Shown here: one piece after another, positions 8,096 to 15,202 of the stretch | Position numbering within the stretch: position 1 is the first letter of the stretch | How the letters are laid out: each line of letters starts with the position of its first letter | Assembly (NCBI GenBank): GCA_001824635.1 | Contig: MHYB01000115.1 | Location: 23,271 to 39,919 of the forward strand | Direction of reading: 5' to 3' | Source: Planctomycetes bacterium GWF2_50_10 | GTDB lineage: Bacteria > Planctomycetota > Phycisphaerae > Sedimentisphaerales > GWF2-50-10 | Length of the DNA stretch: 16,649 nucleotides | Program-made: the position numbers and the translations under genes | Notes under the pieces: generated by a model | The model's database searches: none | Told to the model about the DNA's origin: nothing | The model's input: only the letters and a program-made list of their open reading frames with translations

Positions 8096-8843
8096 ATTTT
8101 ATGCCTTTTATCAAGTTGAGCATGTTGCCTGAAGCGATGAGATCCTTTGAGGCTTCATCAATGGCGGCATGCTTGATCGCAAGCATCTGTCCACCAAAAT
8201 GCGATTCAGCAAAACCGGAACCAAAAATCAAACGTGTCGGTCCGAAGCATTCCACAATCTCTTCAATAGCACCATCTATCAGGTAATTGGAAATTTCTAA
8301 TTTGCAGTTTGGAAACTGTTGCAGCACGGGCCTGATGAATCGATCAGCCGGCCATACATCCGACAACGAAATGATGAATGCAAGATCGGGAAAATTATCA
8401 AGAACATTGAGCATGTCCACAGAAGCTACTTCGCCGGGTACTTTGACAAAAATCGGTATTGCTACCGCTTGTGCTAAAAAGAGGTAATCATACAGAACCC
8501 GGTAATGAAACGGAAAGCCGTGTGACTGGGGGCACAATTGCCAGGCAGCTATGCGTTTTTCCCGCATTTCGGAACATATATCAGCAGGTGACGCAATTTC
8601 ATTTGTGAGATGGGGGACAATGGACCACATGCCCCAAAGATTTTCAGTGTCTTTGATGTCTTCAGCAATCTGTTTGTTACCCAGAATAACACCGCCTTGT
8701 AATTGTTCATAGCGTCTGACCAGTGCGTAATCTATACATGCATCCCTGAGATGTTCTTTGAGCGAAACGATGTTGGGTACGCAAAATTGCGATGGCTTGA
8801 ATGGATGTACGCCGTATATTACATTTGAATCAAAAAATCGCAT
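8085..8843 (-). CDS. Amidohydrolase-like protein lacking the metal ligands
   Basis: This 252-aa protein is a homologue of the amidohydrolase group by layout: an N-terminal FDSNVIYG strand, a central PIFVKVPGE strand, LAFIISLSDV, and RLIFGSGFAES. Compared with the active pattern DSHVHIG / PVxIH / AHxGG / LLFGTDxP, every metal-binding residue is changed: the two His of HxH are N7 and I9, the strand-5 and strand-6 His are absent, and the Asp of FG(T/S)D is Gly. It is therefore unlikely to be a metal hydrolase by itself. An AGGAG ribosome site 5 nt before ATG 8843 supports the start. Its stop overlaps the start of the metal-competent homologue by 11 bp. A regulatory or structural partner, or a cofactor-free lyase, are the main options; this is inference. 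Confidence 0.75.
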   Translation of the reverse strand: MRFFDSNVIYGVHPFKPSQFCVPNIVSLKEHLRDACIDYALVRRYEQLQGGVILGNKQIAEDIKDTENLWGMWSIVPHLTNEIASPADICSEMREKRIAAWQLCPQSHGFPFHYRVLYDYLFLAQAVAIPIFVKVPGEVASVDMLNVLDNFPDLAFIISLSDVWPADRFIRPVLQQFPNCKLEISNYLIDGAIEEIVECFGPTRLIFGSGFAESHFGGQMLAIKHAAIDEASKDLIASGNMLNLIKGIKYDI

Positions 8844-8864
8844 CAGATCTCCTGCTGTTTCTAC

Positions 8865-9902
8865 TCACAGTTTTCCCATTAGCTGCCTGATGATATAGTA
8901 ATCCAACTCTTCATAATCACGGTTAGAAATGGCATCACTTATTACATTCTGGTCGAGGTTGCGGCACAGTTCAAGCAATTTTAGAAAGATCATCCTGCTG
9001 TTGCTTAAATGTTTGGTTGCCGCATCATCTTTCTGTGTCCTCATCGTCTTAACATCAAGACCGACCCATTCGCCATTTTTGCCGTAATCATACATGTCAA
9101 GAAGTTTGACCTGATTAAATGCTCTTCTAAGGTCAACTGAACCAAACGGCTTGTCCTGATCAAATTTCAATCCGTTCTGGTCATTCAAATGCACCGACCA
9201 GAGCTTCTTATGCGCCAAAGCATAGCCCATCTCATCCGATGGATCAAGACCTGCTAAGATAGCATGAGCACTTTCAATAACGCAACCCACACGGGTCGTA
9301 TCGCACGTCAGCAAGCCTAGTCCTATGGCATGGCCAATCGTTGGAATATAGGTGTGGTCCATTGGTTCATTGGGCTTGGCTTCTATCGCGACCCTGATAT
9401 TTGAATTGTACTTGAGTATAGTGCTTATCGCATCAGCGAGCCTGTCAACAGCAACCTTACTGTCTTTGGATTCCCGAATATAAGTGCCTTCTCGGGCAAG
9501 CCACAACACAATCAAATTCGTTCCAAGCGCATCAGCAATATCAATTGCCGTTTTACTCCTCTCTATGGCATAGTCTCTGCATTTGGGGTCGTTATTTGTA
9601 TAGCCGCCATCAATGGTTCTGGGATCTTCCCAAAGTCGCGGCGCAACAAATTCAACAACGAGACCTTCGCTGTCGAGAGTCTTTTTTAATGTCCTTGCTT
9701 CATCTATAATTTGTTTTGCTGATAATTCATTCATTTTCGGCACGGCATCGTCATCGTGAAACTGAACGCCGTCAAAGCCGAGTTTTTTATAGGTTGCTAG
9801 TTTTTTGCCAAATTCAACGGGTTTCCTGACTGACGGGCCGAATGGGTCTGCGCCTTCATTAATATTCCATGGTCCAAAAGAAAAGCGAAATACGCCTGCC
9901 AT
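8865..9902 (-). CDS. Xylose-isomerase-like TIM-barrel sugar isomerase, divergent metal site
   Basis: This 345-aa protein aligns by eye along its full length with class I xylose isomerases (about 390 aa): FSFGPWN near the start, FHDDD with H49 and D52, VLWLAREG with W134, IEAKPNEP with E174 and K176, IESAH with E210 and H213, KLWSVHLNDQNGLKFDQD with D248 and D250, and GLDVKTMRTQ with D283. The spacing between these residues matches the known ligand spacing of the family. One ligand differs: the Asp of the DLNGQ motif is His (H238). The C-terminal arm is shorter than usual. An AAGGAG ribosome site 5 nt before ATG 9902 supports the start. The chemistry is probably aldose-ketose isomerisation, but the His change and the shortened arm argue for a substrate other than xylose. 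It lies between two other putative sugar enzymes in the operon. Confidence 0.82.
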   Translation of the reverse strand: MAGVFRFSFGPWNINEGADPFGPSVRKPVEFGKKLATYKKLGFDGVQFHDDDAVPKMNELSAKQIIDEARTLKKTLDSEGLVVEFVAPRLWEDPRTIDGGYTNNDPKCRDYAIERSKTAIDIADALGTNLIVLWLAREGTYIRESKDSKVAVDRLADAISTILKYNSNIRVAIEAKPNEPMDHTYIPTIGHAIGLGLLTCDTTRVGCVIESAHAILAGLDPSDEMGYALAHKKLWSVHLNDQNGLKFDQDKPFGSVDLRRAFNQVKLLDMYDYGKNGEWVGLDVKTMRTQKDDAATKHLSNSRMIFLKLLELCRNLDQNVISDAISNRDYEELDYYIIRQLMGKL

Positions 9903-9927
9903 AAATTCTCCTTGTAATATCTTACGT

Positions 9928-10689
9928 TTAAATTTTTAGAGTGAGGCCGAACCCATTGGAAACGAGCCAGTCGTAGCTGCTGCGAACGGCCTCGATTATA
10001 TCTGTATCGCAGTTATCTAGTTCAACGATGAGCCACTGGACTTGATCAAAATCAATTCCGTTCAGTATATCTTTCATTGGTAGCTTGCCAGAGCCGACAG
10101 CTTTATGAACGTTTCTCGAATCAAGGTCGCCATCTTTAACGTGTAGAAGCGGAGACCTGTGGCCCCATTTCGATAAAACCTGACGAGGATCAGAGCCAGC
10201 TTTGAAGGCCCAGTAAATATCAAGCTCTGCAAGCATCTGGGGAACATGTAGCATTATGTAGTCATAGACGGGTTGGTTTTGGCAGAGCAATTCGAACTCC
10301 CACCAGTGATTGTGCATTGCTAAATTGATCCCATATGCGGAGGCGGCAGCGACTGCGGAACGGAACTTATTTATTGATTCATTCATGGCCTCTGGTGTGC
10401 TGTAATCATCCGGTCCTAGACCGACGATGAGCGTGTCGCAGCCAATCGCACGAGCCTGGGTAGCGACTGATCCCATGTCCTGCGGGCTGGGGAGGGGAAC
10501 ATGGTTGCCGACCACTTTGAGTCCGAGGCGGTTTATCAAAGTAGATATATCCGCAGGATCGTTATCATAAAATCCTGCGAACTCGACTCCTGAAAAGCCG
10601 ATTTGAGCGACTTTTTCAAGCAAACCGGGAAGGTCGGCGTGCGCGAGCTGTCGTGCGCTGTAGAGCTGAAGTGCCAAAGGTTTTTTCAT
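9928..10689 (-). CDS. Sugar phosphate isomerase/epimerase (AP_endonuc_2-type TIM barrel)
   Basis: This protein of about 253 aa has the xylose-isomerase-like TIM-barrel pattern of IolE/IolI/YcjR relatives: QLYSARQ at the N-terminus, IGFSGVEFAGFY with the strand-2 Glu, GNHVPLP, AMHNHWWEFE with the conserved HNH, AELDIYWAFKAG with the ligand Asp, LLHVKDGD, GSGKLPM and a C-terminal VELDNCD Glu. These are the usual divalent-metal ligands. It likely epimerises, isomerises or dehydrates a keto-sugar or inosose in the cytoplasm. I prefer ATG 10689 to the GTG at 10701, because that GTG is part of a GTGAGG ribosome site placed 6 nt before the ATG. It lies 16 bp after the AraC gene and 25 bp before the xylose-isomerase-like gene. 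Confidence 0.87.
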   Translation of the reverse strand: MKKPLALQLYSARQLAHADLPGLLEKVAQIGFSGVEFAGFYDNDPADISTLINRLGLKVVGNHVPLPSPQDMGSVATQARAIGCDTLIVGLGPDDYSTPEAMNESINKFRSAVAAASAYGINLAMHNHWWEFELLCQNQPVYDYIMLHVPQMLAELDIYWAFKAGSDPRQVLSKWGHRSPLLHVKDGDLDSRNVHKAVGSGKLPMKDILNGIDFDQVQWLIVELDNCDTDIIEAVRSSYDWLVSNGFGLTLKI

Positions 10690-10705
10690 AAAATGCCTCA
10701 CATAT

Positions 10706-11560
10706 TTATTTATTTGATTCTTTTAATTTTGGGTAAAGCGAAGGAGCGTGGCCAAAAGTCTTTCTGAATAATTTGCTGAAATACAGTGGGTCAGAAAATC
10801 CTACCAGAAAGGCTATTTCCTTAACCTGATGCTGATTCGCATTGATCATTTCTAATGCGAGTTTAAGCCTTGTCTTGAGCAGATACTGATGTATGGTTTC
10901 ATTCGTGAACTGCTGAAAAAGTGTGCAGAGATAAGTTGGGGTATAGCCTGCAAAGGTTGAAAGTTCAGCTATCGAGATGTTTTCACGGTAGTGCTGCTCA
11001 ATATATTCTTTTATCTGCTGGACGATTTTCATCTGCTGCATAGACCATGTCTGGGGTTCTTTTTCAAGTTCTTCAGCGGCACCGAGACAGGCATTAAGAA
11101 AATGCGAATAGAATCGTGCCTTTACGAAATGATCTGACGCAAAGGCAGGGTCGCAAGCCGTTTCCCACAGGAGTTTGGCGTTTTCATATTCGACAAAAAG
11201 CCTATTCGTACTTCTTTCACGGCGGCCCTGTGGTTCACTAATGAAGAAATTTACCCCGCGTGAGACGACAACGCACCAAAGCAGATAATACTGCGGGACA
11301 TCTCCGAAATAGCCCTCGCAGTGGAGGCTATGCGGAAGTATGAGCCAAATTTTACTTTTAGTGAGTTGTACCGGAACCGAACCGATCTGTAAGCCACCAT
11401 TTCCATCGACGAGCATTGCGAGTTCAAGATAACGATGTGAAGCAGGCTTATACATGGGGGTAAATCGCGCTTGGGCGGAGGGTCGCTTGGCCGCGGTACT
11501 GAATTCGGTCCGTACCTCGACAAGGTTTTTAATCAGAGTGGATATGGAGCTCTTAAGCAT
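10706..11560 (-). CDS. AraC-family transcriptional activator with N-terminal cupin-like sensor
   Basis: This 284-aa protein has residues about 185-280 as the AraC double helix-turn-helix: KIVQQIKEYIEQHYREN, ISIAELSTFAGYTPTYLCTLFQQ, then QVKEIAFLVGFSDPLYFSKLFRKTFG, the family signature. Residues about 30-120 look like an AraC arabinose-binding-type cupin (HRYLELAMLVDGNGGLQIG, IWLILPHSLHCEGYF), expected to bind a small sugar. It is the first gene of the leftward operon, which suggests it senses the substrate and activates its own operon. The ATG has only a weak upstream GGA as ribosome site. A good promoter lies at 11601-11629 just upstream. Confidence 0.9.
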   Translation of the reverse strand: MLKSSISTLIKNLVEVRTEFSTAAKRPSAQARFTPMYKPASHRYLELAMLVDGNGGLQIGSVPVQLTKSKIWLILPHSLHCEGYFGDVPQYYLLWCVVVSRGVNFFISEPQGRRERSTNRLFVEYENAKLLWETACDPAFASDHFVKARFYSHFLNACLGAAEELEKEPQTWSMQQMKIVQQIKEYIEQHYRENISIAELSTFAGYTPTYLCTLFQQFTNETIHQYLLKTRLKLALEMINANQHQVKEIAFLVGFSDPLYFSKLFRKTFGHAPSLYPKLKESNK

Positions 11561-11945
11561 TTTAAGTCCGTAAGTTTATCTATGTACTATACAGCGTTCT
11601 ATTGCAAGATCATTTAATTGAAATGTCAAGCAAAAAAATATTGAAGTCGGGTTAGAGGCTGCTTTGAAAATCATCAATAACATCGTAGATGCACGGTATA
11701 AATGATTTTAAGTCTATTTATATAAAAAAGCAATTTTCGATGCCAGTAGCGAATAGAAGTGAAAAAGCGACCATCATTTAAATGAACTGCCGATACGAAT
11801 AATTATATTGCAAACTCAGCGGATATATTAATCGTAAGATTGTCCATGCCAGTCACTGGAATTTATTCCATCTGAAAGAGATTGTTGATTTAAATTGAAC
11901 TTGGTATTTTGTATTGCATATTAATCACATGGAACAGGAGATTAC
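11561..11945. promoter_or_regulatory. 385-bp divergent intergenic region with repeated TCATTTAA inverted repeats
   Basis: This AT-rich non-coding stretch separates the AraC operon from the aminotransferase gene. It holds the leftward promoter at 11601-11629. The imperfect inverted repeat CATTT-n5-AAATG (11611-11625) lies across that promoter's spacer and -35. The perfect 12-bp palindrome TCATTTAAATGA lies at 11774-11785. Both share the half-site TCATTTAA (11610-11617 and 11774-11781), 164 bp apart, which fits a pair of operators for the adjacent AraC protein or another dimeric regulator. For the rightward gene a weak TTGAAC (11895-11900) with TATTAA 18 nt later (11919-11924) is possible. I see no RNA gene or short ORF with a ribosome site. 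Confidence 0.45.
11601..11629 (-). promoter_or_regulatory. Sigma70-type promoter of the AraC-led operon
   Basis: On the minus strand the consensus -35 TTGACA (bases 11629-11624) is followed by a 17-nt spacer and the -10 TGCAAT (11606-11601, four of six consensus bases). Transcription would start near 11594, leaving a leader of about 35 nt before the AraC ATG at 11560. The match is seen directly; activity is inferred. Confidence 0.6.
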
Positions 11946-13244
11946 ATGGCACCGAACACGATGAGAGCCGAGGAGAAAAAGCATTTTGGGGGCAACCAAG
12001 TTTACAAAACGGTACCTTTTAAAACAAGCAACGGTAGTGACACAAAGCTTGCTTCCAATGGCGGAGAGCCTGTTATAAGCAGTCAAATGCGGGCGAAGGT
12101 GCCGCAGTGGCCAATAGCAAACGAACGAACCGCGGAAGCATTGAAGTTCTTATATATGTCGGGGAAATGGTCCTTCAATGGTATATATGAGCAGCAGTTC
12201 GCATCAGGTTTTGCCAAACATCACAGCTGTGAGTATGGAATAATGATGGCTAACGGGACGGTAACGCTTGAATGTGCGCTGAAAGCATTGGGAGTGGGGC
12301 CTGGGGACGAGGTGATAGTTCCGGCTTTAACATGGGTTGCAACAGCTATGGCGGCCGTCTATGTCGGTGCTACGCCAGTTTTTGTGGATATCGAGCCCGA
12401 TACGCTTTGCCTTGATCCGGTTAATTTGAGCAAGGCAATTACCAAACGTACCGCGGCGATAATCCCTGTACACCTATACGGTTCTATGGCAGATATGGAA
12501 GCGATCATGGATATTGCTAATTGCCATGGAATACCAGTAATCGAAGATTGTGCCCATGCACATGGCGGTTTTTGGGACGGCAAGGGGCTGGGCAGCATTG
12601 GCACGGTGGGGTCATCTAGTTTCCAGCAATCCAAAAATATGGCCAGTGGTGAGGGCGGAATATGTGTTACGAACAATAAGGATATGGCAGAAAAACTTTT
12701 CAGGCTCAAGCATATCGGTTATGACATGGATTCATCGCAGGGCAAGGCTGCTTCAGGTCCGCCTGCTGAACTGCTATGCTGTAATTACCGTGCGACAGAA
12801 TTTCAGGCATTGATACTGTTAAATGCTCTGAGTGATTTGCGAGCACAGACCGAGTTGCGAGATTCAAACGCAAAATATCTTGGGAGACTTCTTGAAGACG
12901 TTGAAGGCGTGCAGTTGCAAAGCAAGGGACGAAAAGCAACGTTGCAAAGCTATTACAATCTTGTGTTCCTTGTAGACCCAGCTAGATTCAATTGTGAATC
13001 AGCTTTGAATCTTATGGATACATTGAGGGCAGAGGGATTGGCAGTAGATCAGACGTATGGGCCTGTTTACAGTCATATGTTGTGGAACGTGTCGCCGAGC
13101 AAGTACCGGATCGCGGGTGGAGAATGCCCAGTGTGTGAAAAAGTGTGTGCCAAAAACGCGCTGACGCTGTTTCATCCTTGGCTTTTAACAGATCATGAAA
13201 TTATGAATGCGATTGCGCAAACATTTAGGAAATTGGTTAACTAA
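11946..13244 (+). CDS. DegT/DnrJ/EryC1/StrS-family PLP-dependent sugar aminotransferase
   Basis: This 432-aa fold-type I aminotransferase acts on keto-sugars or ketocyclitols. The PLP site is complete: ANGTVTLE binds phosphate near 102-109, EDCAHAHGG carries D201, and SSFQQSKNMASGEGG carries the Schiff-base K230. The SFQQSK form, instead of the SFHPTK usual in cell-wall nucleotide-sugar enzymes, and the N-terminal block RAKVPQWP.ANERT resemble the branch that includes scyllo-inosose and aminohydroxybenzoate-type aminotransferases. Acting on an inosose or an unusual keto-sugar is therefore possible but not proved. The first 35 residues form an extension with low similarity to the fold. The start is firm: AGGAG 5 nt before ATG 11946. 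It faces away from the sugar-catabolic operon and sits 31 bp before the first LamG gene. Confidence 0.88.
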   Translation: MAPNTMRAEEKKHFGGNQVYKTVPFKTSNGSDTKLASNGGEPVISSQMRAKVPQWPIANERTAEALKFLYMSGKWSFNGIYEQQFASGFAKHHSCEYGIMMANGTVTLECALKALGVGPGDEVIVPALTWVATAMAAVYVGATPVFVDIEPDTLCLDPVNLSKAITKRTAAIIPVHLYGSMADMEAIMDIANCHGIPVIEDCAHAHGGFWDGKGLGSIGTVGSSSFQQSKNMASGEGGICVTNNKDMAEKLFRLKHIGYDMDSSQGKAASGPPAELLCCNYRATEFQALILLNALSDLRAQTELRDSNAKYLGRLLEDVEGVQLQSKGRKATLQSYYNLVFLVDPARFNCESALNLMDTLRAEGLAVDQTYGPVYSHMLWNVSPSKYRIAGGECPVCEKVCAKNALTLFHPWLLTDHEIMNAIAQTFRKLVN

Positions 13245-13275
13245 TGTTCAAAAATTATTTTTTGAGGAGGATATT

Positions 13276-14247
13276 ATGAAGAAGTGTGTCTTAACGGCGG
13301 TATTGTTTTTGGTTATGTTGTCAGTACCAGCATTGCAGGCAGAAACGATGCTGTACTACACATTTGAAGAGGGTATAGCGGGTAACAGCATGGAAGGTTC
13401 TACTGTTACGGACCGTGCCAACAACCCCATTTACGGGGCCGCAGGAACATGGAATCTGACCGCGTCAGCTGGCTGTCTTTCGGGGTGTGATTATCCGATG
13501 TATACCGCGATGGAGACAGGTTGGGTACCTTACGGGAGTCAATTGTGCATGTACGCAAACGGCGGCTATCTGCAATCGAACGTTAGCGCAGCAAACCTAG
13601 CAGCACTGACAGGATCAACTTCAGATTCATTTACGATCGAAGCTTGGATAAATGCTGTACGTAGTGGAGATAATCTCCAGTGTGTGGCTGGCGTGTATGA
13701 TGTGGGTGGAACAGCGAACAGCTGGTTTTTAGGTGTGCTGGCTGCAAATCCGTATCAGTTCAAGTTCTATTCGGAATTGGCATGCTCCGATGGCGGAGTT
13801 TACTGGGTGCAGAATAATACGGATCTGTGGTATGATCAGTGGTATCATGTCGCTCTGACATGGGACGCAGCGACTTCCAAGGTTCGCATTTATGTGGATG
13901 GTGGGCCACAAGCTGATGCCGTCCTGCCTGCTGGTATTACCTTGAAAACATCTGACCAGACACCATTTACGATAGGTAGGTTTGCAGGACCGGTGGATGA
14001 CGGGGCTGGCCAGTTTACAGGACATATTGATGATGTTCGTCTAAGTGATAAGGCGATAGATGTGCCCCAAATGCTTATAACACCACCGCCAAGCAGCTGC
14101 CTGGAAGTGCAGCAACGCGGGTTTGGGCTGGCTTTGGACCTTAACGCCGATTGTAGTGTGGATTTAAAGGATTTCGCAATAATATCAAGGAGCTGGCTGA
14201 CATGTAATGTTCCTGGACAAACGGGCTGTCTACAGAATTGGTATTAA
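13276..14247 (+). CDS. Secreted LamG-domain protein with dockerin-like C-terminus
   Basis: This protein of about 323 aa starts with a Sec signal peptide (MKKCVLTAVLFLVMLSVPAL, cleavage probably after LQA). One concanavalin-like LamG/laminin-G-3 domain follows: TMLYYTFEEG, DSFTIEAWINAVRSG, WYHVALTWDAATSKVRIYVDGG, TPFTIGRF and GHIDDVRLSDKAI are standard landmarks. The last 40 residues (ALDLNADCSVDLKDFAIISR, then SWLTCN and a CLQNW end) match the dockerin-like Ca-binding tail common in Phycisphaerae extracellular proteins, where Asp/Asn positions form one loop. The ATG at 13276 is chosen because AGGAGG lies 5 nt upstream and the signal peptide begins there; an in-frame ATG at 13207 lies inside the aminotransferase gene. 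Its role is likely carbohydrate binding or surface assembly. It is a paralogue of the next gene. Confidence 0.85.
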   Translation: MKKCVLTAVLFLVMLSVPALQAETMLYYTFEEGIAGNSMEGSTVTDRANNPIYGAAGTWNLTASAGCLSGCDYPMYTAMETGWVPYGSQLCMYANGGYLQSNVSAANLAALTGSTSDSFTIEAWINAVRSGDNLQCVAGVYDVGGTANSWFLGVLAANPYQFKFYSELACSDGGVYWVQNNTDLWYDQWYHVALTWDAATSKVRIYVDGGPQADAVLPAGITLKTSDQTPFTIGRFAGPVDDGAGQFTGHIDDVRLSDKAIDVPQMLITPPPSSCLEVQQRGFGLALDLNADCSVDLKDFAIISRSWLTCNVPGQTGCLQNWY

Positions 14248-14277
14248 GATTAATAATATTTTTTGGAGGAGAGAATC

Positions 14278-15144
14278 ATGGCAAGGTTTTTATGTTTGTG
14301 TGTCATTGTGGTGAGTTGTGTCATGCAGGTATCGGCGGATACGATAGCTTATTACAATTTTGAGCAGGGAACGATAGGGAGTTCTATGCAAGGATCCGTA
14401 ACAAGCGACAATACTGGCGGAATATACGATTTGTCTGCCTACCCGACTTCAGGCAATTATGCCCAGTTCGGGTCAGCTAGCGGGCCGCAGTACCCTTATA
14501 CTAACCAGATAAGTGTGCAATCAGGTATTGCAAGCTCAAGTGATGGTTATTTAAGTACAACTGCAAGTGCCGCGGATTTGACAGCAATGACACAGGCGAT
14601 GGCAGGGTCATTCACTATCGAAGCATGGATCAAGCCGACTCGTGAGGGAACGGATCTGCAGTCTATTGCATCAGTGTATGATTTTGGCGGACCTCTAGCC
14701 AGTAATACATTGTTCTTTGGATTAAGCGCGAGGAACCCAGATCAGTACGCATTGTATATTGAAATGTCTATGACTGGAAACGGCAGCAGTAATCTTGGCG
14801 GAGTTGCGGCTTTCAATAACAATACCTTTCTCAATTACGGAGTCTGGCATCATGTGGCTTTAACATGGGATGCATCAACAAATTACGCTCAAATATTTGT
14901 TGACGGTGGCCCTCAAGGTACTTTCGATCTAGCGGCCTCATGGTGGGGCTCTTTGAATGCGTCAGGTAATACTCAGTTCACCATTGGCCGTTCCGCCTCG
15001 TACCAGTATACTGGTAATATTGATGAGGTACGTCTGAGCAGCGATGTGTTAAATGCAGATCAGTTTCTGCTGAATGTTCCTGAGCCGATCTCGGCATTGA
15101 GTCTGCTGGCTGGCGGTTTGGTGTTGAGGCTTCGGCGCAAATAA
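14278..15144 (+). CDS. Secreted LamG-domain protein with PEP-CTERM sorting signal
   Basis: This protein of about 288 aa has a signal peptide (MARFLCLCVIVVSCVMQVSA) and one LamG domain: TIAYYNFEQGTIG, GSFTIEAWIKPTREG, WHHVALTWDASTNYAQIFVDGG, TQFTIGRSA and GNIDEVRLSSDVL. The C-terminus is a clear PEP-CTERM signal: VPEP, a hydrophobic stretch and the basic end RLRRK. This directs proteins to an exosortase (EpsH) for processing to the cell surface or the exopolysaccharide. Block order and many residues match the preceding gene, so the two arose by duplication but carry different tails. ATG 14278 is preceded by GGAGGAGAG, a very strong ribosome site; an upstream TTG in frame at 14263 is not needed. 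Confidence 0.88.
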   Translation: MARFLCLCVIVVSCVMQVSADTIAYYNFEQGTIGSSMQGSVTSDNTGGIYDLSAYPTSGNYAQFGSASGPQYPYTNQISVQSGIASSSDGYLSTTASAADLTAMTQAMAGSFTIEAWIKPTREGTDLQSIASVYDFGGPLASNTLFFGLSARNPDQYALYIEMSMTGNGSSNLGGVAAFNNNTFLNYGVWHHVALTWDASTNYAQIFVDGGPQGTFDLAASWWGSLNASGNTQFTIGRSASYQYTGNIDEVRLSSDVLNADQFLLNVPEPISALSLLAGGLVLRLRRK

Positions 15145-15159
15145 TGAGCTGAACAAACG

Positions 15160-15189
15160 GATGTCAGCGGTTTAACTGCCGCTGACATC
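15160..15189 (+). terminator. Strong 11-bp hairpin between LamG/PEP-CTERM and pseudopilin genes
   Basis: GATGTCAGCGG (15160-15170) pairs perfectly with CCGCTGACATC (15179-15189) around an 8-nt loop. It lies 16 bp after the stop of the PEP-CTERM gene and 14 bp before the pseudopilin start at 15203. No U-run follows, so it may be a factor-independent terminator of poor quality, a processing or mRNA-stability stem, or a translational control element. Confidence 0.5.
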
Positions 15190-15202
15190 TATGGAGATGA
15201 AC

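Noticed and set aside
13207..13275. Longer start for the first LamG protein at ATG 13207
   Set aside because: It lies inside the aminotransferase gene, adds 23 residues before a clean signal peptide and lacks the strong ribosome site seen before 13276.
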